Positions 12,837 to 25,100 of a stretch of DNA of 64,000 bases are shown here, piece by piece. The stretch covers positions 11,265,342-11,329,341 of the forward strand of contig NC_071399.1 in the NCBI RefSeq assembly GCF_022682495.2, read 5' to 3'. Position 1 is the stretch's first letter; each line of letters begins with the position of its first letter. This stretch comes from Desmodus rotundus (lineage: Eukaryota > Chordata > Mammalia > Chiroptera > Phyllostomidae). A program made the position numbers and the translations under genes. The notes under the pieces were generated by a model that worked only from the letters and a program-made list of their open reading frames with translations, made no database searches and was not told the origin of the DNA.

Positions 12837-13050
12837 TCCTCTGTGCTCCTCTGAGTCATCCCTCCCTCCTTCCTGACCTCTGGCAACCACTGAACTCTTT
12901 ACTGTCTCCACAGTTTTGCCTTTTCCAGAAGAAGGTCACATAATTGGAATTACACAGTATGTACTCTGTCAGATTGTCTTCTTTCATTTAGCATTATGCA
13001 TTTAAGTTTTCTCTATGTTTTCTTCATGGCTTGAGAGCATCTAACTTAAT
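12837..13050 (-). repeat. L1 segment, inverted 5' part of a rearranged insertion
   Basis: Plus-strand text such as ctctggcaaccactgaactc and ttcatttagcattatgcat is the reverse complement of the L1 3' region just downstream of ORF2. It abuts the true L1 3' end at 13063 in the opposite orientation. That is the structure left when an L1 is primed from both target ends (twin priming). Confidence 0.7.
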
Positions 13051-13062
13051 ATTTCATTGACA

Positions 13063-13300
13063 TTGAACATTTGTCAAAACCCATACAAACATACACCACC
13101 AAGAACGAACCCTAATGACTTTGGGTGATGATGATGTGTTAACACAGGTCCATCGACTGTAACAAATGCACCGCGGTGGTGGGGATGTCAATAGTTGGGG
13201 AGCCTGGGCACCTGTGGAGACACAGCGTACATGGGAACTCTCTGAACTTGACACTCAATTTAGCCGGAACCTAAAAACTACTCTAAAAATCTGTATTAAT
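13063..13300 (+). repeat. L1 3' end, plus strand, partner of the inverted segment
   Basis: The blocks catttgtcaaaacccataca, tgactttgggtgatgatgat, catcgactgtaacaaatgca and acctaaaaactactctaaaa match the last 230 or so bases of L1MC/L1ME-type elements in sense orientation. The minus-strand open frame 13054-13254 is antisense L1. Confidence 0.75.
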
Positions 13301-16080
13301 TTTTAAAGTACTTAAAACATTTTAAATTGCAATGGCCTGTATATTTTCCAAATCACTAAATAGGAAAGAGACAGAAACATAATCAATAAAAGAAAATGTG
13401 GAAAACAATAAAAATATAAATGAAATATGGAAAATGAAGTTGAAAAGAAAAGGCATAAAAGTGAAGCCAGGCATGTTAATTTTTACTAAACATCATGAAA
13501 GGAAGTTTGAATAAAAGAATTTGCCCATTATATATTATTGATAAGAAATTCAATTGTATTAACTCTCTAATTTGTTGTCAGTTTGCAAATATGCTTAAAT
13601 TCAAATAAAATGGAAAAAATTAAATTGGATTAAATTTTTAAAATTTCCAACAAGGATATTTTGTAACACGAGAAAATTATTCTAAATTCATGTGATGAAT
13701 GAATATGCAATAAGAAACAATATCACAAAGTAAAACTGTAAGATATTTAAAATCCTTATGACTATTACAAATTTAACAAATTTGAAACGGCACCAGCACA
13801 AGCATGTAAAGGGAAGAGAGTAGAAAGCACAGAGACAGACCCAGGTGTAAGAATTTACTATAAAGCAAGGTGCCATTTCAAATCACTGAAACCTTAACAA
13901 CTGTTCTATCTATGGTGTTAGGATATTTGTTAATGGTTAGAAAAATATTTTAAAATGGTAGAGTTAAATCACAATCTCATACCTTATATGGAAATGAATC
14001 CCAGTATATCAATAAAATATTCAAATTGAAACAAGAGAAGAAAATTAGATGTGGGTATTCTTTTTCTTACCTAGAAAGAGGACGCCTCTTAAAATTATCA
14101 CATTGAAGAGAAACCATACAAAGAACTATGGTGAACTATCTGAAATGTAAAATCATTACACCTTATACCACCGTATAAAAACCAAAAGACAGCCTGTGGA
14201 AACATTTATCACAAATATGTTACATAAAGTTATCACCTAGATAGCTATCTATAAAATACATAAAATATAATTGTATTATCTTTATTTGGTCTTCCAGCAC
14301 GCCATTCTCGGCACACGGCTAGGACCTAGCCCTGCGTGTCTAGCAGCACGGAGTGATGCAGGGGTGGGGGAACTTGGCCAGGGAGTCCCCGCCCACCGAA
14401 CTCGGCCAGCAGTCACCGTGCTGTGGCCAAGCCAAGACTAACAGACCCTGTCCGGAATGTCTCAAGTACCAACAGAGACAGTTGTCATGGGAAATGTCAT
14501 TTTCTGTGTTCAGATACATAGAACAAGCTGATCTGGAAGAATGATGCTGATATGTCAGGAAAAGCAGGCACACGCTGGCACGCACGTGCAGGCCTGAAGT
14601 TCAGAAAGTAACCTAGTTTTTAAGGAAAGGGGATGACAAAATAATCTAGTGGCATTTGAAGGAGCCAAGAAAATGTGCATAAACATATGGATGAAACCAA
14701 AAAGTCACCGGCAGCAAGTGCTGTGTCATGTCAATTATGTACTTTGTTTTTTAAATCAAATCTTTCTCATTTTACTGCAAAGTATTCACCAGGGTAAATG
14801 AAAGAGATTCTAAATCAGGTCAAAAAGGCTTTTGGGGAAAACTTCCCCTTTATGAAATTTCACTTAAGAAAGTTCACTTTCATTGTAACGTATCTAATAT
14901 TTTTTTGGACTCTTGCTTGCTATATAGACCTGTTGATGCTATCTTTAAAGGGAAATTTGAGTTATTTTCAACTATTTTCTCTAAAATATTTAAGGGGGGA
15001 TTAATCCTCATAATCTCTGACTAGAACATATAAATCAAATACTTTGTACTCACAAGATTTCTCTTCTGAAGCATATATATTGTTACTGTTTATAATGATT
15101 GAAAAATTTTATTCCATAAAATTGACAGTGTTTTATAAAGAACTAAAATTGAATGATCATGTGTAATCCGTTCAACATACATATATCTCCATGACTTACC
15201 AAAGCACCCTAATTTTAAATTGGACTTTTCAAATGTATATTTGTATACTAATCAATGTGACTAATTTGTATTTTAAATCATGTGCTTTTAATGACTTTTA
15301 ATAGTCACTGATATTCTTTATCACATTCCCCCAATGATGAGCTAATTACTGTTATTATTTTCAGTTAAAAATATAACATGCATTCCCTACTTTTGGTGAC
15401 TTTGAAATGTAACTCTTAGGATACAGTCTGTGTGAAAAACATAAAATAAATTCTCTGTCAAAAACTATGCATTTTTCTTGTAATGAAAATTTTCTCTACA
15501 ATTACATCCATCTTCTCTTACCTGACAGGCATATAAAAATCAAGCTTTCTAACACTGTCAGATGTTACCTACCTTGAACTTGTGCCAGCTTCAGGTACCA
15601 CTGGAAATGGGCAAGAGGCCTCAGAGTGCACACAGCTACACACACACGCACAACAGTTGTGCCATCACAGAGGAACCTGGGCCCGTGGTGTCTATCTGTT
15701 AAGCTTCTCTAGAACGATGCTTTTTTACTGAGCTCTATTAAAACATACGGCTGTGGTTGTGTGAATGCCAGTAAGAGATACCCTGATTCAATTTAGCCAT
15801 TACTTATGGAGGATTTCATTTTGAAAACAGGGATAGTGGGCTCATAAGATAAAAAGTCCAGTCTAAGTATGTGAAAAATATACTGTTAGGTAACACAGCA
15901 GGAAAGGCTGTGTAGTAATTTGTAAAAATATATCTAAATATCTATTCCTTTGTCTCCTTATTGGTATGAATGAATGAATGATAAATAAATAGCTCTATAA
16001 GACTGATAATTAACTTCAGTTCACCTGTGCTATAACTTCTTTCCAAGCTGTTTTTTCACTTTTAGATTTGATTATTGTAT
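13301..16080. other. Unassigned sequence, mostly AT-rich
   Basis: Highly AT-rich at 13301-14280. A GC-richer island lies at 14290-14460, with short frames on both strands and no recognised motif. From 14600 on it is AT-rich again. No repeat family was recognised, although old A-rich LINE remnants could be hidden in 13320-14250. Confidence 0.35.
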
Positions 16081-16084
16081 TTAT

Positions 16085-16335
16085 GATTTGATATCAGCTT
16101 TGAACCCCGCGATGCCATAGATTTTTTCCCAGCACCTGCGAGAACAATTGATTTTGCTGCTGGCCTTACGAAGCTGCCTGTGAAATGTAAATATTTTATT
16201 CTCATTTGTATGTAAACCAGATAGAAACAAACCACTTGAACTATTTATAAATTTGTACTCATTCTGATAGTTACTGATTTATTATTCCACTTCACCTGAT
16301 TCTGCTCATCTTGACCCGCTGGCTGCCTTATTCAT
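16085..16335. other. Possible conserved non-coding element
   Basis: Low repetitiveness, balanced composition and several TAAT/TTTAT-type motifs (around atgtaaatattttattctca and tttatttattccac-like text) inside an otherwise decayed AT-rich region give the look of a conserved non-coding block. This is impression only: conservation cannot be seen from one sequence. Confidence 0.15.
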
Positions 16336-17300
16336 CTCTGTTTGTAGCCTAGTTAATGGAAGCTAGAAGGAAGACGTGGTAGCCGACAGAAGTCTAGAAC
16401 ATGAACTTTATAATGGCATAGTATGTTTTAAAATAGCTCCCAGAGTATATCATGATGCTTGTAACAGATATACATAATTAAATTTCATTCTTATCCTAAC
16501 CACTATATTGTATAAATTGGGAAAATATTTAAACATGTGAAAAGTAATGACACTTTCATTCATCAAGAACATATAAGTAATATCTCAAGGGAGTTCTAGG
16601 AGAATATAGAGCTGTGAATGTTAGCAGCCAGCAGTAGAAACAGAATGTATGGCAGGATTCTAGATGAGAATCGAAGAAAAGGAAGCGCTCATCCTTCCAT
16701 TTCCTCTGCTTCTGGGGAAGGATGGGGCGCAGGACAAGACCTGTTTGGTCTGTAGACTGGGATTTCTGTAAGTGTAAGGAAAGGCACCATGTCCTTACAA
16801 CACAGTGTGTGTTTTCTAACGCATGCTCCATCAGCCTTGATAATTAGGCCCCTATTTTTATGTATAAGATAAATTTATAATAACAGAAAATTGGAAAACT
16901 GTCCTTTTGTAGGTAAGCTACTAAAAAATGGGTTCATGTAGTGACTCATACAGTGGCAAGAGAAATAGGAGAGAAGCAAGAAAGGGAGAGGAGAGGAGGA
17001 AGAAAAAAGAATAGGAAGACACTTTAAAATTATACATCGGAAAACATGTACCTTTAAAAACCTGCTGGCAATCCCCAGCGTTCTGCACTTTGACCCAAAA
17101 TATGGCAACTATAACTTCTGCATAATCAATATATTGAGGTCCTACTCTTGTGTCATAGTTCAAGTTTTCAAAAGAGGAAGTAATGCAGCGGATTGGGAGG
17201 AGCAATTGTAAGTAAAACAAGCTCAGAGCAGTCCAGTGCTGTTGAGCGGAGTGTGAGGGTCACATGGCAGCCAATCCAGCGTGGGAGTTCACATCTTCAT
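16336..17300. other. Unassigned sequence with a purine-rich tract
   Basis: No recognised gene or repeat. A GA-rich tract at about 16963-17010 creates pyrimidine-rich open frames on the other strand (16875-17220). Confidence 0.4.
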
Positions 17301-17304
17301 TCAG

Positions 17305-17510
17305 TGTAACTCAGTGGGAACACTGTGGGAACTATGGTGGAGGACAGTCCCACAGGTCGCAGGATGTTCCGTGTCCCTACCCTCCACCCTCTGAGTATCA
17401 GTAGCGTCCTGACCTGATTACAGCCCCCCAACGATCCCCCCCAGCCCCTCCCCCACATTTCTAACAAACCAGGGAGGGGCAGTAAGTTTGAAGAACACCC
17501 CTGGGAGCCA
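17305..17510 (-). mobile_element. MER5-type hAT relic, minus strand
   Basis: The plus-strand order (ggacagtcccacaggtcgca, ggatgttccgtgtccctacc, gagtatcagtagcgtcctg and a terminal aacacccctg) follows the reverse complement of MER5A-like non-autonomous hAT-Charlie elements. It is diverged and has lost clear terminal repeats. Confidence 0.65.
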
Positions 17511-18754
17511 CGATTTGCCCAAGTTCCTTTCGGGTATTTTCCTTAGTTTAAATTCTTCCTCAAATCTAGCAGATCGCAGATGAATAGGCCTAGTTTATCG
17601 TGTTCTCATAAACATATCTTATGGTTCCACATTTTGGTAGGAAGGCAAAGAATTTCACATCAGTTATCTCAAGCAACCTTCCATACTAGTCAAGAAATCT
17701 AAAAACCTAAACAGAATCCTAATGTTTACTGAACACAACTGATAACAACTATCTGAGGAGAGACGGGAATTTCAATACTGTTTATTGGTTCGTAGTAACA
17801 AAGGGTAGCACCTTCACGTGATATGCCTAACTTCAGTGTAGAAGATGCCTTAGACTCTTAGTAAATGGTATTTGACCTCTTCTACATCACACGCTTTTCA
17901 GAACTGAAAGTTATGTTATTAATGGCCCTACCTTCATTTTCCATGGAAGCATCAGACCTCACCTAAAATGAGTCCTAAAATGTTTTTCAGAAAAGCTAGA
18001 TCCTGAGGTTTAATGCATGAATTCAGGGTCTGAATAAATGACAACTTAAACTGAATGCTTTCATTATCACACGGTACTTGGCTTTTCATTCAGCAAAGGC
18101 TCCCTCAACTGCGGACATTCAATTTCACTGGTTTCAGAGGAAAGAAAAATTAGTTTTTAGTTGTTTGTTGTTTCGTCACACCCCTGAGATTGTTGTAACC
18201 TTACAAGTTGAGCATAAATACAATTATGGGTTTGCAGTACCACGAATATCCCTTTTTATGCTGTCACCGTTCATTGGGTTGGGAAAGCTCTATTATTCAA
18301 ATCGTGAGATCACCGTGAGACTCCGATGGTTACAAAAAGTGACTTTGTTCTCAATAAGAGTGTTTAATAATGTCAAAGAGTTACTGACACTGAATAAAAG
18401 TTTAAATTTAACTGCACATATTATGCTCGGAGTTTGCTTTCTCTGAATCGATCAATTCCCATTTCAACTTCTGTCTGTTAAGTAGAAAGGTCATAACATC
18501 ATCAGAAGCCTTTGTGTGCATTTATGATAATATGATGAGGCTATATTTGGCTGAGGTTCCAGATCTCCTAATCTTCTAGCAACCCTAAAACTGCCACAGC
18601 TTTAATATGAATACAGAAAGGGGGCACCTGTGGATGACTTACTTGATATACGGCCCTTACGATCTCACAAGGAACCAGGCTGAGGGAACTGAAACGATGA
18701 GGGAGCCTCTTGTTTAGGTGCAAATCTACGGAGCCTTTTCTTGCCCCTGCAGAT
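17511..18754. other. Unassigned sequence
   Basis: No recognised repeat. The 122-codon open frame at 18078-18446 has no motif I know and no splice context that would support an exon. Confidence 0.4.
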
Positions 18755-18958
18755 CAGCACTGCCCAATAAAGATATAAAGTTAGCCATCTGCGTTATTTA
18801 AAATTCCTAGTAGATACGGTAAAAATTAAAAAATAATATGTGAAATTAATTGTAATAATATATTTTATTTAACCTACTTCAAATTGTTTTTCAACTAGTC
18901 TCTTTAGCAGGATATTTTAACATTCTTCACACTGTCTTTGCAACATTCTTTTATTCTT
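18755..18958 (+). mobile_element. Old hAT-Charlie-type MER relic
   Basis: It opens with cagcactgcccaataaagat and continues with ttcctagtagatacggtaaa and tgaaattaattgtaataata. This order fits a widespread mammalian non-autonomous hAT family whose ends read cagcactgtccaatag. The far end is lost where L1 sequence begins. The subfamily is not assigned. Confidence 0.6.
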
Positions 18959-18960
18959 AA

Positions 18961-19268
18961 TAATTTTTAATATGTTTTTCCATTACCATTTAGTCTCCTG
19001 ACACCCCTCTCCCCTCAGCAGTCACCACACTGTTGTCTGTGTCCATGAGTCCTTTTTCCTTTTCGCTCAATCCCTCCACCCCAACCCTCCCCTACTTAGC
19101 AACCATCCTGCTCTCTCACTATGAGTCTGTCTCTATTTTGCTTATTAGTTCACTTTGTTCATTAGATTCCACACATGAGTGAAATCCTATGGTATTTTTC
19201 CTTCTCTGACTGTCTTATTTCACTTAGCATAATGTTCTCCAGGTCCATCCATACTGCTGCAAAGGGTA
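18961..19268 (-). repeat. L1 3' end, minus strand
   Basis: The plus-strand phrases gcagtcaccacactgttgtc, cattagattccacacatgag, cacttagcataatgttctcc and ggtccatccatactgctgca are the reverse complement of the end of ORF2 and the 3' UTR of laurasiatherian L1. The 3' terminus faces left. It meets a plus-strand L1 at about 19270, head to head. Confidence 0.8.
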
Positions 19269-19269
19269 A

Positions 19270-20412
19270 AACTTTTGGATTCAATGCAATACCTATCAAG
19301 ATTTCAATGACAAATTTCATAGAACTAGAACAAATATTTCAAATATTTATATGGAATCACAAAAGGCTCCACATAGCAATAGCGATGCTTTGAAAGAAGA
19401 ACAAAGTTGGATGAGACATGCTACCTAATATGAAACTATATTGTAAGGCCATAGTAATCAAAACAGCATGGTACTGGCATCAAAACAGACACATAGATCA
19501 ATGGAACAGAATAGAAAGCCCAGAAATAAACCCACACCTTTACAGTCAATCAATATTTGACAGAGGAAGCAAGCACATACAATTGGCTAAAGAAAGTTTA
19601 TTCAATAAATGGTGTTGGGAATATTGGACAGATACATGCAGAAAACTGAAACTAGACCACCTTCTTACACTACACACAAGAATAAATTCAAAATGGATTA
19701 AAGACTTAAATGTTAGATCCCAAACCATAAATTCCCTAGAAGAAAACACAGAAAGCAAAATTTCAGACATTGCTCATAGCAATATTTTATCAGATATCTC
19801 TCTCCAGGCAGGGGGAATAAAAGAAAAAATAAACAAATGGGACTACATCAAACTAAAAAGCTTTTGCACAGCAAATGAAAACATCAACAAATTAAAAGGA
19901 CAACTCACAGGACAGGAGAACATATTCACCAACACATGTGATATGGAGTTAATAACCAAAATTTATAAAACTCAACACCAAAGAAACAAACAACTCAATT
20001 CAAAAATGGGCAAAGGGCCTGAAAAGACACTTCTCCAAAGAGGACATACAGATGCCAATAGACATATGAAAAATCCTCAATGTCACTAATCATCAGAGAA
20101 ATGCAAATTAAAACCACAAAAATGAGATATCATCTCACACCTGTTTGAATGGCTATCATCAATAAATCAACAAACAACAAGTGAGGATGTGGAGAAAGGG
20201 GAACCCTTTTGCACCATTGGTGGGAATGCAGAACAGTGAAGCCACTGTGAAAAGCTGTATGGAGATACTTCAAAAATTTAAAAATGGATTTCCTTTCCAC
20301 CCACTGATCCCACTTCTGGGAATATATCCACAGGAACCCAAAACACTAATTCAAAAGAACACAGGCACCCCTATGTTCATTGCAGTATTATTTACAATCT
20401 CCAAGATATAGG
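19270..20412 (+). pseudogene. L1 ORF2 C-terminal region, broken
   Basis: Translation gives clear L1 ORF2p C-terminal text: NAIPIKI and FIWNHKR near 19280-19365, then KTAWYWHQNRHIDQWNRIES near 19462, FNKWCWEYW, INSKWIKDLNVR, and in another frame [10 protein letters not shown] and MFIAVLFTISK up to about 20411. ORF2 encodes the endonuclease and reverse transcriptase of L1; only the last third or so is here, downstream of the RT core. At least three frame changes or stops break it (near 19393, 20089 and 20181). One frame stays open for 223 codons (19418-20089), so this copy is younger than most L1 pieces here, but it cannot make an active protein. Confidence 0.9.
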
Positions 20413-20700
20413 AGCATCTCCCAAGTTTAAAAATAAACAATGACAGTTTAATTCCTAAAGATTTCAGGCAAAATTATAGAGCCCAAATATCCAAATGCAT
20501 CATGAGAAACACACACACACACACACACACACAAAAGTTTGCAAACTTATGTACAGCATTGGGTGTATAGTCAATACTTTGGGCAGCGACAAATGATTAC
20601 TAGGCTAAGTATGTAAATGTCAAGTCATTATGTTCTACGCCTGAAACTAATATAATATTGTGTCTTAACCACATTTTAATAAAATGAAAATAAACACATT
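20413..20700 (+). repeat. L1 3' UTR end with CA microsatellite
   Basis: Sense L1 3' terminus: tgtacagcattgggtgtata, tgtcaagtcattatgttcta and cctgaaactaatataatatt, ending in an A-rich tail. The end of ORF2 and the first part of the 3' UTR are missing between about 20412 and 20535. A CA repeat (20508-20533) sits at that break. Confidence 0.75.
20508..20533. repeat. CA dinucleotide microsatellite
   Basis: About 13 uninterrupted AC units inside the L1 3' UTR. Confidence 0.95.
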
Positions 20701-21730
20701 TTAAATAAAAATTAGAGGAAAAAATTTAACTAGTGGAAACCGATTGCTGCCTTTTAACCCTACAATCCTTACAGAGCAGCCTGTCTTGATTCAGTGAAGT
20801 GTGGTGTATGTTGGGTCCTAGCAATACAGCTGTGAGCATCTCAACCAATAGGGAAGACTTTACTAATTTATCTCTGGAGTCTGCGCCAATAACAATAAAT
20901 CTATAGTCTCTGAAGGAAATACGACTTGGAACAATGCCAAAATTTCAAATAACAATAATTTTACCAGGGAATGTAAAAGCCCATTAAAAGTTTCTGCCTA
21001 CTATTTAAAATGTTTTCCTACTTATTTATGAAACTTTTAAAATGGAAAAGTCCAGTATTATAAACAGAGCACTTAGAAATCTGGCTTAGAGAGTTCAGAC
21101 GGAAATGACAGCACAATCCCCGAGTTACCACTTTGCAGTAATAATACTGACCAGTCCTTGAGGCTAACTAAGCATCTCCAGATTCCTGAGTGACCCGTCC
21201 TTGGAAGAGCACAAAAAAGAAAATAAAAATGCATTTTATCCTGAGAGAAAACATTTGGCAAAAAGAAACACCTTAGTATGTCATAAAATAATTTAAGCAG
21301 TTACTTTTAGAAATTCTAGCAACATCGTGACAATAATGAAGGTTTTCAGTCTCTCCAAAACTCTCCTTAAGACCAAAAGTTTCCCAAAACATGCTTCACC
21401 GTACATAAAAACAAAGCAAACACAAAACAGCATGATTGGGCTCCCCTCATAGATGAAGGAGATTGCCCGCAAAGCCCCAGAGCTCCGGTGGATGTGTTTG
21501 ACTTGGCATCAGCATCACGACTTGGGTAAGATCAGGCTGGGGCGGTGGAAGAAGAGGCAAGTTAAAGACACTGCAGTCTTAGTCTACAAACCACAGGGGG
21601 TAAGGCCAATTAACACTGAAATAAAAAAGAGAGGACACCTTTCTGAGTCTGAAAATGATCTTCAAAATGAGGGCTATGTTCCCAATTTGCTGCTGGGCAC
21701 AAAAACTACGTACAACCACCTGCACTAGTA
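20701..21730. other. Unassigned sequence
   Basis: No recognised gene or repeat. Short frames at 21073-21261 and 21453-21728 are not family members I know. Confidence 0.4.
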
Positions 21731-21734
21731 GAAT

Positions 21735-22178
21735 GGTCAAAAGCCAGAACACTAAGAACACGAAATGCCGGTGAGGTCATGGAGAAGCAGGAACTCTCAA
21801 TTCGTTAGTCTTGGGAATGCAAAATGGTATACCGACTTTGGAAAACAGTGTGACAGTTTCATAAAAAATTAAACATACTCTTACCCTATGATCCAGCAGT
21901 GATGCTCCTTGGAATTTAACTAAATGAGTTGAAAGCCTAAGTCCACACAGAAGCCCGCACATGCATCTTTACAGCAGCTTTCTTCATAATTGCTAAAACT
22001 TGGAAGCAAACAAGATGCCCTTCTGTAGGTAATTGGATGAATGGACCAGCGTCTATCCAGGTATCTGAATATTGTTCAGCACTAGGAAGAAATGAGCTAT
22101 CAAGTCACCCAAGGACACAGAGACACCTGAAACATATATTACTAAGTGAAAGAAACCAATCTGAAAAGGCTACATGAG
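21735..22178 (+). repeat. L1 fragment, ORF2 end/3' region, plus strand
   Basis: Sense-strand L1 text in order: aggaactctcaattcgttag, gaatgcaaaatggtatacc, accctatgatccagcagtga, catctttacagcagctttct and atattactaagtgaaagaaa. It resembles L1MB/L1MC-type elements. Frames are destroyed. Confidence 0.8.
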
Positions 22179-25100
22179 CATAAGTATGGAAAAGGAGTGC
22201 CCTTAATTGTTTCCACTAGCCAAGGAATAAAATTGTCACAAAGGAGGGCAAGCATCACTTGTGTGTTCGGTTTTAGCACAATAGATTTCCAGGAGATATC
22301 TGAATGTCTAAAGCCCGCCATCAGCAAAATATTCCCTCTGTTTTGTACACTATGTTGGAAAAGCACTGAGCTTCTCCTCCATGTAGCAAGGCAACCTCTA
22401 GAATCATCTCCCAACAATATCACTTCGGTTTCTCTCATCACTGTCTCTCCATCAGAGCCTGCCCATCATAGTTCTACAGGGATGTTTACCGGCCATCCTC
22501 TGCTCCCTTTAGATCAGATTCTTCTGAAAGTGAGTATGTATTTCTGCTGACGTATCATCATGACTTTCATCTCGACACATATTGGTGTTACCTAATATAT
22601 TATAATTGTTTCCTTTTAAGATGCAATGCTCCCTCATGTATTCTGAAACTAAATTCTCTGCAGTTTCCTCCCGAAAATTATGAGTCACTGCCCTACCAAT
22701 TGTTCTCCTTCCTGTAAAGCAGATGTAAGTTGCTATGAAGTCAATTCTTCACAATAGAGTGTATCTCTATCTCTAGCCACAAATCTGTCATGTTATAAGA
22801 AATCAAAATTCATGCCCAACTAGACAAATTTTGATATTTGACATCTATGTAATAGTTGCTAAATTAGAATCTCTAGCAAAAGCTTAAATTTGAAAAGAGA
22901 TTAAAATTCCACTTATTTCCCCAAATTCTTTAGCTGTCATTTCAAACTTTAAAAATGTGGAGAAGAATAGTCAAAGGAGATAAGCAAACATCATGTAAAC
23001 ACATTAAAAATAGCAAGAAGTATAATTTTTAGTAATTTCTCAAAAACTGCTATACTATTATGAAATACAAGTGTGGTGCTAATGGAAGTATTTAAAGTCT
23101 TAAAAACCTTTCTGAGATTTGCATGCTACTTAGGCTCAATCACGATGAAACTGTTAAACACAGGAAGAAACTAATTCTGGGAGGTAGGATGTAATGCCAA
23201 TTTCATCAACTGTGCTTCAGAGAATAATGAAGCAAAGATCATCACTCCTAAAAGCAGTCCATTAAAGACATGCTTACATCTCTCGGCTGTTAAAGAGTAA
23301 ATGATGGAATGCCAGCCCTTTAAAGTTCCATCCACCCCGTGTTCACCACAGCTCCCCAAGATCTTTCCATTTTCAAATCTAGTGTCTCACACAGATGGTT
23401 TATTCATTCTATTCAGAATTCAGAGGCTATAACAATGCTGAACATTTTTTCTGCTTTATTGATTTGAAGACACTAGTTTAATTTTTTGATAATACATTTT
23501 ACAGGCTCCTAATTTCTGGAAACAATCAAACATTTGTCTATACTAAAATATGTGTCTTTCCTAAGCCCGTATTTGTATCTTGACAGTTATATATGGTGGG
23601 AATGATGGAAAAAGTATCATGGGTGACCTTTAAAGGCTGCTCGAGATAGCATACTATATAATTTCGGAGCAAGTTAGACACCAGCAAGCTTCAAGGGTTT
23701 CTCAGTGCTTCCCCCAGGAAGGGTATATAGACTGTCTTTGCCTGCTACACACTGTGAGCTTTGAAAGCGCACAGGGACTGCAATCCTTTTGCTACCAAAT
23801 ATATTGGAAAACCACAGACATGATTGAACTTAGTGGTTTTATGTGTTTTATCAGCCAGTGACATCATGACAGATGAGAATGTTCTGCCAAGAAAAGTCAA
23901 AATTTCTTGACATTAAGGATTTCACAGACAAATGGCATGTACTAAATGTCATTTAATCTATACAATGATTTGAACATAATCCAGACCCAGGCCAAAAAAA
24001 GAAAAAATACTCACCCGCAAAGCTTATTATGGAAGACATTTGATTCAGAGCAAAACACTAAGTCAGGATTTGCCAGCTATTAAAAGTTAAATAAAATACT
24101 TTGATATGTACCAAAAAAAGGATATGTTCTTTTGTTTGTTTCACTAGTATCTCATTTGATGAAGCATCAAACTCCCTACTGGGAAAACAGAGAAATCTAG
24201 TAAATAGTACCTTGCTTTTAATGTTCCTCTTTTATCTGTGAATCACAAAAGTAATATAGCAATAAGGAAATGAGTTAAATGACGTACACAGAATACAGAT
24301 CATTCTATCAAAATTGCTTAGTTTAGAGGTAAAAACTCTAGGATAAATATGTCTGAGGGGAGATTAAAGCAAGCCCGCAGAGTTCCACTGAGACAAGCGG
24401 GCATTGTACTTCTCAAGGAAGGGCTTTTTATTAAGCATAGTCACTGAGATAAAACATAATCAAACAAATAAAAACCCTTACAGAAAAACTCTTCACGGTT
24501 TTTCTGTTATCACAGCATCCATCTTCAAAGGGTCATATCCAAAAACAAGTTCCTTAAAAGCCACACTCTGTGGACAATTGCCTAAGAGAACAATGACCCA
24601 ATTCTCATTAAGGGGGTTTAATTAATGAAGCCAAATGAAGCCATGATTGGGTTCTATATTTATGAGACATTGAGGAGCAGCGGCATGGCATGGGCCACTT
24701 TCTAAATGGGTTCTGCCTCCAGCAGTTGTCTCGACCAGATGGAAAAGGGACAAGCTCCACTTAATATGTCACAGCATCAGCGTGGTCATAAAAAGAGTCC
24801 CCAGAAATTCTCCATTGAACAGAAGCATCTGTTTACTATAGAGGCACCTTTTATTTCTTACACTGGAATTTTCATCTGCAACTCGCACCTGAAAGGTAGC
24901 ACGCCCTTGGGTCAAAGCTGCCGGGTGGCAAGTCAAACATGACTGTTTGAAGAGTTCAAATCTCCGTGGTAGCATTTGTGCAGTTTTCAAACTTCCGTGG
25001 GTCCCAAGCTTGCCTGTACAAGATCCCACCCATCTTCTTTTAGAAGGGGATTTCACTGTAATTATCATTTCAGTTGGTGTTTCCTTGGGCTCTTGCTTTT

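Noticed and set aside
19418..20089. Long open frame as a cellular gene
   Set aside because: Its translation is L1 ORF2p C-terminal sequence (KTAWYWHQNRHIDQWNRIES and others), so it is listed as a retroelement remnant.
18961..20700. Simple twin-primed L1
   Set aside because: The inverted piece comes from downstream of the sense piece in L1 order, opposite to the twin-priming expectation.
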